Shown: positions 35,125 through 43,291 of the stretch, piece by piece
Layout of the letters: the number at the start of each line of letters is the position of its first letter
How positions within the stretch are numbered: position 1 is the first letter of the stretch
Virus record (IMG/VR): IMGVR_UViG_3300048121_001678
Span: 186,001-250,000 of that record
DNA length: 64,000 nt
Direction: 5' to 3' (one strand)
Source of the DNA: a virus
Notes under the pieces: model-generated
Told to the model about the DNA's origin: nothing
What the model saw: the letters and a program-made list of their open reading frames with translations, nothing else
Databases searched by the model: none
Program-made: the position numbers and the translations under genes

Positions 35125-36385
35125 CTCTAAATTTTATATTTAATGTGTTAAACTTTAAAAAGCTAGGTAATTCTTTTTTTCCTGCTTTAGGTGCTGGTTT
35201 GTGTTTTGGTTTGTAAGGTGTTTTTCTGTCTGGTTTTTCTTTAGTACCAGGTTTAACCCTTGTAGGTGCAGTCTTTGTGTCACCTGCTTTAGGGGCTGGT
35301 TTGTGTTTTGGTTTGTAAGGTGTCTTTCTTTCAGGTTTAGTTCTTGTAGGTGTCTTCACAGGAGCCTCCTTAGTACCAGGTGACTGTTCAGTTAAATTTA
35401 ATAAATCTTTTTTACTCATTCTCTTTGGTACGTATTTCTTAACCAAAGATACAATAGATTCTTCAATTTGTCTAATCTGTTCTTCCTTACTTTCTTTTTT
35501 AACACAATTAGGTACTTTCTTACCGAACATTGTTTTCATACCTTTCTTTTCGTAACCTTTCCAACACTTAGTCCCTTCATTGGTTTCTACTTTTTCAGGT
35601 AGCTTACTGAAATCTTTAGTGTCATCGGCAAACTCATCGGCCCTCTTACACCATTCAGATTTAGGACCCTCTTCCTCACACTTCACAAAGAAGTATTTTT
35701 GTTGTGATTTTGATTTAAATTCTTCATCAACTTCCTCACCCATCTCTGAACGATTATTATCGGAGTCATCATCCATACCATCAGGAGCCATATCATCTTC
35801 ATCATGTGGAGTTTCTTGACCTGTTAATTTTTTCATTGCTAAATCACCTAAAGCATTAGACGATGTTATGTTTTCATCTATTTCCCCATCATCAGATGCG
35901 GGTTCAAACATTTTCACTAACATGTTAAAATCATCTCTAAAGTAACTTCTTAAATAAGCTCTTTTACCATGTACTAATAGACTATCTCTATCTGTTTGGT
36001 ACTCTTCCCAATCATCCCAATAAAAATCAACCGCATCTTCAACGGCACTTTCAAGTTCAGGACTAAAAGGGCTTGGCATTTTTTCAGGCTCACCTAATTG
36101 TTTGTGAATTGATTGATTAAAAAAATGTTGGTCAGAACTACCCCACTCATTTAATTCCTCTTCAGAATCTTCTTCACCTACTAAGTCTATAGTCTTTTTA
36201 ATATCCTTCTGTAATTCGGCATTAACTTGTCTTAATTTTTGTACGCCAGCGACTTTATCAGTTAAACTTTCTTGTTCCCCAATTACTGCGTTATATAATG
36301 TATTGATTTGAGTTTCATTTAACATTTTTAATGACTCAAACTTAATACCTTTATTTAATAAACTTGAAATTTTTTTATTGTTCAT
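35108..36385 (-). CDS. Virion-associated protein with basic Pro/Lys repeats
   Basis: A 425-residue protein. The N-terminus (SLKMLNETQINTLYNAVIGE) contains L-N-E. The centre has a Cys/Trp cluster (FFVKCEEEGPKSEWCKRADE; GTKCWKGYEKKGMKTMFGKK). The C-terminal 110 residues carry two near-identical copies of RKTPYKPKHKPAPKAG about 35 residues apart, in DNA at about 35185-35215 and 35290-35325. This tail is strongly basic and may bind DNA. No family known. Confidence 0.6.
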   Translation of the reverse strand: MNNKKISSLLNKGIKFESLKMLNETQINTLYNAVIGEQESLTDKVAGVQKLRQVNAELQKDIKKTIDLVGEEDSEEELNEWGSSDQHFFNQSIHKQLGEPEKMPSPFSPELESAVEDAVDFYWDDWEEYQTDRDSLLVHGKRAYLRSYFRDDFNMLVKMFEPASDDGEIDENITSSNALGDLAMKKLTGQETPHDEDDMAPDGMDDDSDNNRSEMGEEVDEEFKSKSQQKYFFVKCEEEGPKSEWCKRADEFADDTKDFSKLPEKVETNEGTKCWKGYEKKGMKTMFGKKVPNCVKKESKEEQIRQIEESIVSLVKKYVPKRMSKKDLLNLTEQSPGTKEAPVKTPTRTKPERKTPYKPKHKPAPKAGDTKTAPTRVKPGTKEKPDRKTPYKPKHKPAPKAGKKELPSFLKFNTLNIKFRDEKED

Positions 36386-36785
36386 GATTTATAATATTTT
36401 TTTCATATGTTAATATGATATCTCTTTCATATATCTTATCTTCCACTTCTTTAACAGTATCACCATATCTAAATACTAAACGAGTGAATTTATCTTCTGT
36501 TATGGCTGTAGTTTCACTATCTTCCCACGCTAAGGATATTACACCTTCCACCGCATCATAAACAGAGAAAAAATCTGAATTTTGGATTAAGTTTAACTCA
36601 ATACCTGAATTTCTTAATACTCCAACCTTCTTTATAAAATGAATAAGGGGTGGAGTTGGGTCACCACTAGCAGGTTCTTTATCCCAATCTTCACCCCATA
36701 CATCGTCAACGTCACTAAAAATAAACTCGTAAATATTATCCCCTTTAAAGTTGGGACCAAGTTCGTTAACGTATACTAAATTCAT
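36375..36785 (-). CDS. Conserved phage protein of unknown function
   Basis: A 136-residue protein, beginning MNLVYVNELGPNFKGDNIYE and continuing FIFSDVDDVWGEDWDKEPAS, a pattern I associate with a conserved unknown protein of T4-like phages near structural genes. No catalytic motif. It overlaps both neighbours (11 and 4 bases), so it is part of the same late operon. Confidence 0.6.
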   Translation of the reverse strand: MNLVYVNELGPNFKGDNIYEFIFSDVDDVWGEDWDKEPASGDPTPPLIHFIKKVGVLRNSGIELNLIQNSDFFSVYDAVEGVISLAWEDSETTAITEDKFTRLVFRYGDTVKEVEDKIYERDIILTYEKNIINHEQ

Positions 36786-37984
36786 AATAACTCACCCTTT
36801 TGAGAGACTTTAATCTGTTGACCGTCGTTCTCAAATACTAAGTTACCTTTGTTTGTCTTTCCTAAAAACTTAATTGTTTTGTTTTCTTTTAACAAAAAGT
36901 TTGCCGTCAATTCTTGCTCTACTGTTTCACACATTGACTTCATTTCTTTTCTTACCGTTACTTTTTGAATTTTTTCAGTAATAAAATTTTTGATATTTTT
37001 TGATTCAGTCAATGTTTTCTCTTCGTCACTAATTACGAAGTACTTTGATAATACTTTGTCGATTTTAGATTCTGCAAAGATTTCATCCATTACTTTCTCA
37101 CCTACTTCAGCCGATTCTTCCATTGGTTCTTCCATGTCCATATCTAAGTCCATGTCTAAGTCTAGTTCGTCACCCGCATCCACATCTAAGTCAGCCTCAT
37201 CGTCTACACCGTAGTCAATTTCGTCATCCTCAAAATTTTCTAAAATATCTTCTTTATCTTCTTCAGTTAACTTTTCTAAATCAACCGCTGAGATAATTGA
37301 GTTCAACACATATTTAATATCTTCAGAACTTAAACCATCTTGTTGGTCTATAGTTCTTAATTTTTGACCTAACTTACCTGTTAGTTTTTGAATTTCTTTG
37401 ATTGAGATTTCCTCTTCATCTGCAGGTGATTCAGCGTCTAAGTCTAAATCCATATCTAACTCTTCTTCACCACCTTCATCGTCCGTACCTAAGTCCATGT
37501 CTAAATCCATGTCTAAATCCATTTCTTCTTCACCACCTTCAGAACCCATGTCTAAATCTAAATCCATTTCTGGTTCCATTACAGGTTCTTCAACTTCAGG
37601 TTTAGGTGTTTTTAGTACAAACTTTTTTTCTTGTTCACCAAATAAATTTAAACCTTCATCATTTTCATGAAGTATATTCATTTCCTTAATAATCAAATTT
37701 AGTTTCTTCAGTGCCTTAGAATATGAAGAATGGTATCTTCTATTTTCTGCCGGCTCGTCATAAGTCATTTCAGATTCATTTAAACCTGATTTAATAATAT
37801 ACCCATTTTTTTCATGAATAATACTATAATATTTACCATCTGCTAATTGTCTAGTATAATCAACAGTTTCATTAACATTCATATCAGAACGCTCAGTATC
37901 GTTATAACGTGCAATTTCCATGATGCGTCTTAACTTTTCATCACCTTGTAATTTTTCACTTCCGATAGGTTTTAAATCTCCCAT
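36782..37984 (-). CDS. Acidic virion-associated protein with MDLD repeats
   Basis: A 400-residue protein. Residues about 140-205 and 265-290 are repeats of Met-Asp-Leu-Asp and Gly-Glu-Glu (for example MDLDMDLDMDLGTDDEGG). The N-terminal 100 residues are globular (GKYYSIIHEKNGYIIKSGLN), and the end is a small beta segment (NLVFENDGQQIKVSQKGELL). The acidic low-complexity part resembles that of the scaffold gene and may belong to the same assembly core. Function unknown. Confidence 0.6.
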   Translation of the reverse strand: MGDLKPIGSEKLQGDEKLRRIMEIARYNDTERSDMNVNETVDYTRQLADGKYYSIIHEKNGYIIKSGLNESEMTYDEPAENRRYHSSYSKALKKLNLIIKEMNILHENDEGLNLFGEQEKKFVLKTPKPEVEEPVMEPEMDLDLDMGSEGGEEEMDLDMDLDMDLGTDDEGGEEELDMDLDLDAESPADEEEISIKEIQKLTGKLGQKLRTIDQQDGLSSEDIKYVLNSIISAVDLEKLTEEDKEDILENFEDDEIDYGVDDEADLDVDAGDELDLDMDLDMDMEEPMEESAEVGEKVMDEIFAESKIDKVLSKYFVISDEEKTLTESKNIKNFITEKIQKVTVRKEMKSMCETVEQELTANFLLKENKTIKFLGKTNKGNLVFENDGQQIKVSQKGELL

Positions 37985-38009
37985 TTTATATTATTTTTCT
38001 TTTTTTAGT

Positions 38010-38156
38010 TTAATTATTAACTCCGTTTCCACCAAGTTTAACGGTACTACATTGTACTACCTCTGTTCCATCGGCTTTACTATAAACCGCATGAACGGTT
38101 TCAGTCGAACCTGAGAAAGCTTTATATTCCGTTGCCGGGTTACATCCTTGTCCCAT
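38010..38156 (-). CDS. Very small late protein
   Basis: A 48-residue frame, ATG 38154-38156 to TAA 38010-38012. It starts MGQGCNPATEYKAFSGSTET and ends STVKLGGNGVNN. It fills an otherwise empty 240-base gap and has a late promoter motif 13 bases before its ATG, good evidence that it is a real gene. Small virion decoration or assembly protein is a guess. Confidence 0.65.
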   Translation of the reverse strand: MGQGCNPATEYKAFSGSTETVHAVYSKADGTEVVQCSTVKLGGNGVNN

Positions 38157-38169
38157 AATAGTTTTTATA

Positions 38170-38177
38170 TATAAATA
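38170..38177 (-). promoter_or_regulatory. Late-type promoter motif (TATTTATA)
   Basis: GGTATATTTATATATAA on the minus strand, 13 bases before the small gene starting at 38156. Confidence 0.55.
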
Positions 38178-38222
38178 TACCGTAATAAAGGATTTGACAT
38201 TATTTCCTATATTTAGGTAGTT

Positions 38223-38972
38223 TTATAACTCGTTTTCTTGTTCCAACGATAGATTTTTGTCTACTAATTCATTGGTGAAGTCGAATAATTTTTGAATATA
38301 ACCATTACGTCTTAAAAATTTAAATACTAAGTTTTCGTAAGAGTATTCACCTTCTTTTTCCAAACCACAACTTCTATATTTTTTTAACCTTTCTTTTACT
38401 TTATCTATTATTTCTAACGCAGTATTTAAATCCTCATCTTTGGCATTACTAATAACTGTATCAATAATTTCCATCCATTGATTTGCCTTTTCAGTTAATT
38501 TTTTCTCATCGATAGACACACTTTCCTTAGTTGGTTCATTAATCCACTCATCATATAATACGGAGTATACTCCTGTTGAGAAATGTGGTTCTGATGAGTC
38601 CTGAACGTATAATTCCGCTTCATAACCTTTGACGAGAATATCGTGGGTGGAGTTAAATAACGTCTTTTTTAATTTAAATAATTCTTTATATAAATTTTTT
38701 TGTTCACCAGACTCGGTAAAGTCATATAGTATGTGTAAATCAATATCTGAGAATTCAGACCAATTATAATTGGACAGTGAACCTGTCATTGTAATATCAG
38801 AGACAAATATATCCAAACCTAAAAATTCTATGAATTCATTTGATATTTTTAGTAAGGTATCTCTAATTTCAGGTTTCATGGCGTATGAACCGCTACCGTC
38901 ATCATCCCATATTTTAGGATTTAATTCGTCCTGTATATAAAAACTTGAAATTATTTTATCTACCATCTCCAT
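38223..38972 (-). CDS. Nucleotidyltransferase-fold protein
   Basis: A 249-residue protein. MTGSLSNYNWSEFSDIDLHI has the Gly-Ser and Asp-x-Asp of the polymerase-beta nucleotidyltransferase fold; a third acidic residue could be in KGYEAELYVQD. The C-terminal half is helical. Such proteins add nucleotides to RNA, protein or small molecules; no partner gene of a toxin pair is visible. ATGs at 38972 and 38966 are both possible; the second is 10 bases from the late motif rather than 4. Confidence 0.7.
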   Translation of the reverse strand: MEMVDKIISSFYIQDELNPKIWDDDGSGSYAMKPEIRDTLLKISNEFIEFLGLDIFVSDITMTGSLSNYNWSEFSDIDLHILYDFTESGEQKNLYKELFKLKKTLFNSTHDILVKGYEAELYVQDSSEPHFSTGVYSVLYDEWINEPTKESVSIDEKKLTEKANQWMEIIDTVISNAKDEDLNTALEIIDKVKERLKKYRSCGLEKEGEYSYENLVFKFLRRNGYIQKLFDFTNELVDKNLSLEQENEL

Positions 38973-38976
38973 AAGT

Positions 38977-38984
38977 TATAAATA
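38977..38984 (-). promoter_or_regulatory. Late-type promoter motif (TATTTATA)
   Basis: CTATTTATAAC on the minus strand directly upstream of the nucleotidyltransferase gene. Confidence 0.5.
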
Positions 38985-38994
38985 GAGTGAAGTT

Positions 38995-39243
38995 TTACTT
39001 TGTAAGTTTTTCGTATTTAAACTTCTTAGATATCTCAGTATTAAAATATCTACCCTGTGATTCTGATAGTCTAAATTTAGTGTAAACTTTGTGTGGTACG
39101 TCTTCGTACTTATACTCTGTACCGTTTTTAAAGGTAACGGTTAAGGTCTTTTCTTCTAAATGATAAACGGTTTTACTAAGATTGGAAGAATTAATCTCAT
39201 TGATGATTTGTTTACCTACGATTTTTTCACTTTTGATTGCCAT
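38995..39243 (-). CDS. KTSC-domain protein
   Basis: An 82-residue protein. VYHLEEKTLTVTFKNGTEYK, then YEDVPHKVYTKFRLSESQGR and YFNTEISKKFKYEKL fit the KTSC domain, a short module found in phages and bacteria with proposed nucleic acid or ribosome links but no firm function. It is coupled to the gene at 39245-39541, whose stop is one base away. Confidence 0.75.
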   Translation of the reverse strand: MAIKSEKIVGKQIINEINSSNLSKTVYHLEEKTLTVTFKNGTEYKYEDVPHKVYTKFRLSESQGRYFNTEISKKFKYEKLTK

Positions 39244-39244
39244 A

Positions 39245-39541
39245 TTATAAAGGATATTTTTCTTCTAATTTAGACAATTTTCTTGAAATGTAACTATCGA
39301 AGTTATCTTCCATTTCATCACTCCACATTCCGTATTTCTTTAGTTCGTTCCTTGAGTTTTGTATTTTATTGATAAGTTTGTCTCTTAACATAAAAACCTC
39401 AACGGGTGCTTTTGAAATACTGGTTAAATCCTCCTCTTTAAATCCTGCGTCACTAAGAGAACATCTCAACTGAGCAAATGTGGATTCTATAGATTCCATA
39501 TCACCAAACTTTGTTATATATTCTAACCACGGTTCTCTCAT
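39245..39541 (-). CDS. Unknown small helical protein
   Basis: A 98-residue protein starting MREPWLEYITKFGDMESIES and ending SRKLSKLEEKYPL. An upstream ATG at 39586 would run through the terminator of the next gene, so the ATG at 39541 is preferred. An AATAAATA-containing late-like motif lies just before it. No family recognised. Confidence 0.55.
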   Translation of the reverse strand: MREPWLEYITKFGDMESIESTFAQLRCSLSDAGFKEEDLTSISKAPVEVFMLRDKLINKIQNSRNELKKYGMWSDEMEDNFDSYISRKLSKLEEKYPL

Positions 39542-39553
39542 ACCAATAAATAT

Positions 39554-39581
39554 AAAAAAACCCCGATTTCTCAGGGTTTTT
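39554..39581 (-). terminator. Terminator of the UVR-protein gene
   Basis: Inverted repeat AAAAACCC / GGGTTTTT around CGATTTCTCA; on the minus strand it follows the stop at 39587 and ends in a T-run. Confidence 0.65.
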
Positions 39582-39586
39582 AACAT

Positions 39587-39940
39587 TTACGACTCTAATT
39601 TTTTAATTTCGTCTCTTATTTTAATTGAACTTTCAAAGTCTTCCTTATCAATTGACTCTTGAAGTTTTAATTTCAACTCCCTGATTTTTTCTCCGTTCTT
39701 CTCGATAGATTTAATTTTATCTCGAAACTCAACAGCCGATTCAAAATCTTGTTTTTCAACCGCATCCTGAAGTTTATTGTTAAGAATTGTTAGTTCATCA
39801 TTTGTTTGATTATCACCATTAAGGGAATATGTGAAATAAACCTGATTAGGACCTACTTTATAATAAGTTGGTTTTTGATTGTCAAATAAAGATTCGAACT
39901 CTCTTAAAAATTGGTCAAACATACTTTTTTTGTTAAACAT
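39587..39940 (-). CDS. Double UVR-motif protein, possible Clp adaptor
   Basis: A 117-residue protein (from ATG 39940; a longer frame reaches 40003). The C-terminal half holds two UVR motifs: LQDAVEKQDFESAVEFRDKI and LQESIDKEDFESSIKIRDEI. UVR motifs occur in UvrB/UvrC, in the middle domain of ClpC and in its partner McsA, where they mediate protein contacts. The gene is divergent from the ClpC-like gene at 40131, which itself has a UVR-like middle domain. An adaptor or regulator of that unfoldase is a reasonable inference. The N-terminal 55 residues are unknown. Confidence 0.7.
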   Translation of the reverse strand: MFNKKSMFDQFLREFESLFDNQKPTYYKVGPNQVYFTYSLNGDNQTNDELTILNNKLQDAVEKQDFESAVEFRDKIKSIEKNGEKIRELKLKLQESIDKEDFESSIKIRDEIKKLES

Positions 39941-40093
39941 AGTGTTAAATTTAAAAATTTTATTATCTTTGTGTTTAAATAAGTAAAAAACGTACCATTT
40001 CAAAAAAACTGATTATACAATGACATAATGTCAGTTAAATTAAATAAAACCTGACAATTTTAGTATTCATGTTTTTTGTAAGGTAAAATGTCT

Positions 40094-40101
40094 TATATTT
40101 G
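40094..40101 (+). promoter_or_regulatory. Bacteroidetes-type -7 element before clpC-like gene
   Basis: TATATTTG ends 29 bases before the ATG at 40131. The nearest TTTG (40075-40078) is only 15 bases upstream, shorter than the usual 19-20, so only the -7 element is well supported. Confidence 0.55.
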
Positions 40102-40130
40102 TAGTAACATAAAAAAACAAAAAATAGATT

Positions 40131-42146
40131 ATGATAGAATCAGTTGACCCGAACGATAGTTCAAAAGGAAAGAAAGATAGATTACCTAAGTCTGGTACAC
40201 CAGTATTAGACAACTTTTCACGTGATTTAATTAAACATGCAGAACAAGGTAAGTTAGACCCTGTTGTTGGTCGTGACCGTGAAATTGAGCGTATTGCACA
40301 AATCCTCTCTCGTAGAAAGAAAAATAACCCTATTATCATTGGTGAACCAGGTTGTGGTAAGACAGCAATCATTGAGGGATTGGCCATGAAAATATATGAA
40401 GGTGATTGTCCTCGTAATTTATCAGATAAACGTATCGTGTCCTTAGATATGACATCAATCGTTGCAGGTACAAAGTATCGTGGACAATTTGAGGAACGTC
40501 TAAAGGTAATCTTAGATGAGTTATACGATAATCCAGATATCATTGTATTCATTGATGAAATACATACTATCATCGGAGCCGGTAACTCATCAGGTTCCTT
40601 AGATGCCTCAAATATCTTTAAACCGGCACTTGCACGTGGTGAACTACAATGTGTTGGTGCAACTACACTCGATGAGTATCGTGAAAATATTGAAAAAGAT
40701 GGAGCGTTAGAACGTCGTTTTCAGAAGGTTATGGTTGATGGGGCATCACCTGAAGAAACAATGATTATCTTACAGAATCTTAAATCACGTTACGAATCAC
40801 ATCATAAGGTATCTTACTCAGATGACTCTTTAGAAGCGTGTGTGTACTTAGCTGACCGTTACATTACTGACAGAGCATTTCCAGATAAAGCAATCGATAT
40901 TTTAGATGAGGTTGGTGCTCGTAGTCAAATCTCCGTGAAATTACCTGAAGAAATTGAAAAACTTAAAGACGAGGCAAATGTCATTAAATTGGAGAAAATC
41001 GATGTAGTTAAAGCACAGGACTATGAGAAAGCAGCACACCTTAGAGATAAGGAAAAGAAAATCCTTAAAGAATTGGATAAAGTTAAAATTGAGTTTGAAA
41101 ATAAGCAAGATGAGGAACGTAAACCAATTACTGAAGATATGGTATATGAAGTTGTCGCAAATATGACTAAAATACCTGTATCTAAACTTAATCAAAACGA
41201 AATGGAAGGATTGTTAGATTTAGAAAACAACCTTAATCAAACGGTAATTGGTCAAGAACCTGCAGTTAAGAAGATTTCTAAAGCAATACGTAGAAACCGT
41301 GTCGGTATTAAAGACCCAAGTCGCCCAATCGGTTCATTCATCTTCTTAGGTTCCACAGGTGTAGGTAAAACACACTTAGCTAAAAAATTGGCAAAAGAAA
41401 TTTTTGGAGATGAAGAGGCACTGATTAGAGTAGATATGTCTGAATACCAAGAAAAGTATACGATGTCACGTCTTATTGGTTCCCCTCCAGGTTATGTAGG
41501 TCATCAAGAAGGTGGACAACTAACTGAGAAAGTTAAAAATAAACCATATTCAGTAGTACTGTTTGATGAGATTGAAAAGGCAAATAAAGACATCTTCTCA
41601 CTTCTATTACAAGTTTTAGATGACGGTCACCTAACCGATAGTTTCGGTCGTAAAATCAACTTCAAAAACTGTTTAATTATTATGACATCAAACTTAGGTG
41701 TTAAGAAACTACAGGATTTCGGTGCAGGTGTTGGGTTTGACACAACTGCAAGAATTAGTGGTGACGAGGACCTTAAAAAGGCTCTTTTACAAAAAGAACT
41801 TAAGAATCACTTCACACCTGAATTCTTAAATCGATTAGATGAAGTAATTGTGTTCAACCCACTAAAAGAAAACGAAGTACGTCAGATTGTAGATATTGAG
41901 TTATCAAAACTAAATCAACGTTTAGAGAGGCTTGGGTATCACATTAACTTTACTGATGAAATTAAAACCATGTTAGGTGAAGTAGGTTATGATGAGAAAT
42001 ATGGGGCAAGACCAATCAAAAGAGCTATCCAAGAAAAGATTGAGGATTACATCTCTGAGGAAGTACTACGTCAAAATATCAAAATCGGACGTAACTACGA
42101 ACTTAAGTTTGTAGATGAAGAAGTGAAAATTGAGGAGGGGGGTTAA
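40131..42146 (+). CDS. clpC: ClpC-like AAA+ protein unfoldase lacking the Clp N domain
   Basis: A 671-residue protein with two AAA+ modules. D1: Walker A IIIGEPGCGKTAI, Walker B VFIDEIHTIIGAG, arginine-finger segment GALERRFQ. Middle domain: AQDYEKAAHLRDKEKKIL, a UVR-type motif as in ClpC. D2: FLGSTGVGKTHLAKKLA, pore-loop region GSPPGYVGHQEGG, VVLFDEIEKA, ending FLNRLDEVIVF. Cellular ClpC has about 820-850 residues; here the N-terminal double-repeat domain is missing, about 15 residues preceding D1 LDNFSRDL. No ClpP loop (I/L-G-F/L) was securely identified, so coupling to a protease is open. Confidence 0.92.
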   Translation: MIESVDPNDSSKGKKDRLPKSGTPVLDNFSRDLIKHAEQGKLDPVVGRDREIERIAQILSRRKKNNPIIIGEPGCGKTAIIEGLAMKIYEGDCPRNLSDKRIVSLDMTSIVAGTKYRGQFEERLKVILDELYDNPDIIVFIDEIHTIIGAGNSSGSLDASNIFKPALARGELQCVGATTLDEYRENIEKDGALERRFQKVMVDGASPEETMIILQNLKSRYESHHKVSYSDDSLEACVYLADRYITDRAFPDKAIDILDEVGARSQISVKLPEEIEKLKDEANVIKLEKIDVVKAQDYEKAAHLRDKEKKILKELDKVKIEFENKQDEERKPITEDMVYEVVANMTKIPVSKLNQNEMEGLLDLENNLNQTVIGQEPAVKKISKAIRRNRVGIKDPSRPIGSFIFLGSTGVGKTHLAKKLAKEIFGDEEALIRVDMSEYQEKYTMSRLIGSPPGYVGHQEGGQLTEKVKNKPYSVVLFDEIEKANKDIFSLLLQVLDDGHLTDSFGRKINFKNCLIIMTSNLGVKKLQDFGAGVGFDTTARISGDEDLKKALLQKELKNHFTPEFLNRLDEVIVFNPLKENEVRQIVDIELSKLNQRLERLGYHINFTDEIKTMLGEVGYDEKYGARPIKRAIQEKIEDYISEEVLRQNIKIGRNYELKFVDEEVKIEEGG

Positions 42147-42160
42147 ATAAAACCCCTTCC
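42133..42160 (+). terminator. Terminator of clpC-like gene
   Basis: Stem GGAGGGG / CCCCTTCC overlapping the stop codon, followed by TATTT. The T-run is weak. Confidence 0.6.
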
Positions 42161-42162
42161 TA

Positions 42163-42194
42163 TTTGGAAAAACAAAATATAGTTATTATATTTG
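42163..42194 (+). promoter_or_regulatory. Bacteroidetes-type promoter before M20 peptidase
   Basis: TTTG (42163-42166), 20-base spacer, TATATTTG (42187-42194); the ATG follows at 42212. Confidence 0.75.
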
Positions 42195-42211
42195 TATCAA
42201 ATAATTAAGAA

Positions 42212-43291
42212 ATGGAAAATAAAACAGTAGAAAGATTTAAAGAACTCTTATCCGTACCTTCAAAAACATACGAAGAGGACCAAATGGTAGAATACATATC
42301 ATCGGTACTAGATAGTATTGAGGGAGTCGAGTACTACACTGATGAGATGAATAACATCTACGCAACAAAACGACAAAGTGGATTTCGTGGTAAATTTCCA
42401 ATGTTTGTTGCTCATACTGACACTGTCCATAACTTAGTACCCGAAATCATTGTTGAGGAAAAAACACTTCCCAAACCACCAACATTTGGACGAACTTTTG
42501 ATGAAACTCAATACGACGTTCTAAAGGCCTATACCCCTGATGGTAACCCAACAGGTATTGGCGGTGACGATAAGTGTGGTATCTTCATTTGTTTGGAACT
42601 ACTACGAACACTATCAAATGTAAAAGTAGGACTATTCGTTTCTGAAGAAACGGGGTGTCACGGTTCAAGTAAATGTGATGTAAAATTCCTCAACGATGTA
42701 GGGTATATTGTACAATACGACGCACCCGGTAACCATCTTATTACTGAGTTATGTTCGGGTATCCGCCTATTTGAGGAAAAAGGGGATTTTATTAACCGAG
42801 CACTACCTGTAATTGAGAGAACCATGGAAACAAATATGGAATTACAATCTCACCCATACACTGACGTTTCACAACTGAAGAAAAAGAGTGATGTATCCTG
42901 TATTAATATTTCTTGTGGGTATTACGAGATGCACAGCTCAAATGAGTTTATCGTATTGGATGATGTAGATAAATCCATCAGAACAGGGATTAACTTAGTC
43001 AACGAGTTCGGATACGAAAAGCAAGAATACGCCTACGAACCACCAGTATACTCTTATGGGGGTTTGTTTAATCTTGATGATGTAGAAAATGACTTAGATG
43101 ATTGGGACGAATCCCTGTTAGATGGATTAAGTGACACTTTCGATTTAGAAGATAATGTGGTTGAGTTCGAATTTGGTGGAATAACTATTCAGAGCAAACA
43201 TACAGATGACACCATTTATATGGATGAATCTGACTCGGTAAAACTCTATGAACTTATCAGAGAAAATCTACTACTCAAAGGGGTCGAATAA
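42212..43291 (+). CDS. M20-family metallopeptidase (PepT-like)
   Basis: A 359-residue protein. Zinc-ligand and catalytic motifs of M20 enzymes are in order: MFVAHTDTVH, GIGGDDKCGIFICLEL, VSEETGCHGSSKCD, YDAPGN and, near the end, CGYYEMHSSNEFIV. It would cleave short peptides in the cytoplasm, possibly recycling products of Clp-type degradation made by the gene before. It has a clear host-type promoter. The last 80 residues are acidic. The 3' end overlaps the convergent gene by 21 bases. Confidence 0.85.
   Translation: MENKTVERFKELLSVPSKTYEEDQMVEYISSVLDSIEGVEYYTDEMNNIYATKRQSGFRGKFPMFVAHTDTVHNLVPEIIVEEKTLPKPPTFGRTFDETQYDVLKAYTPDGNPTGIGGDDKCGIFICLELLRTLSNVKVGLFVSEETGCHGSSKCDVKFLNDVGYIVQYDAPGNHLITELCSGIRLFEEKGDFINRALPVIERTMETNMELQSHPYTDVSQLKKKSDVSCINISCGYYEMHSSNEFIVLDDVDKSIRTGINLVNEFGYEKQEYAYEPPVYSYGGLFNLDDVENDLDDWDESLLDGLSDTFDLEDNVVEFEFGGITIQSKHTDDTIYMDESDSVKLYELIRENLLLKGVE

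Noticed and set aside
37398-37670. Plus-strand Ser/Lys-rich frame
   Set aside because: Shadow of the MDLD repeats of the minus-strand gene 36782-37984.
38223-39243. Toxin-antitoxin pair of nucleotidyltransferase plus small partner
   Set aside because: The neighbour is a KTSC-domain gene, not a known antitoxin, and the first gene has a late-type motif like the structural genes.
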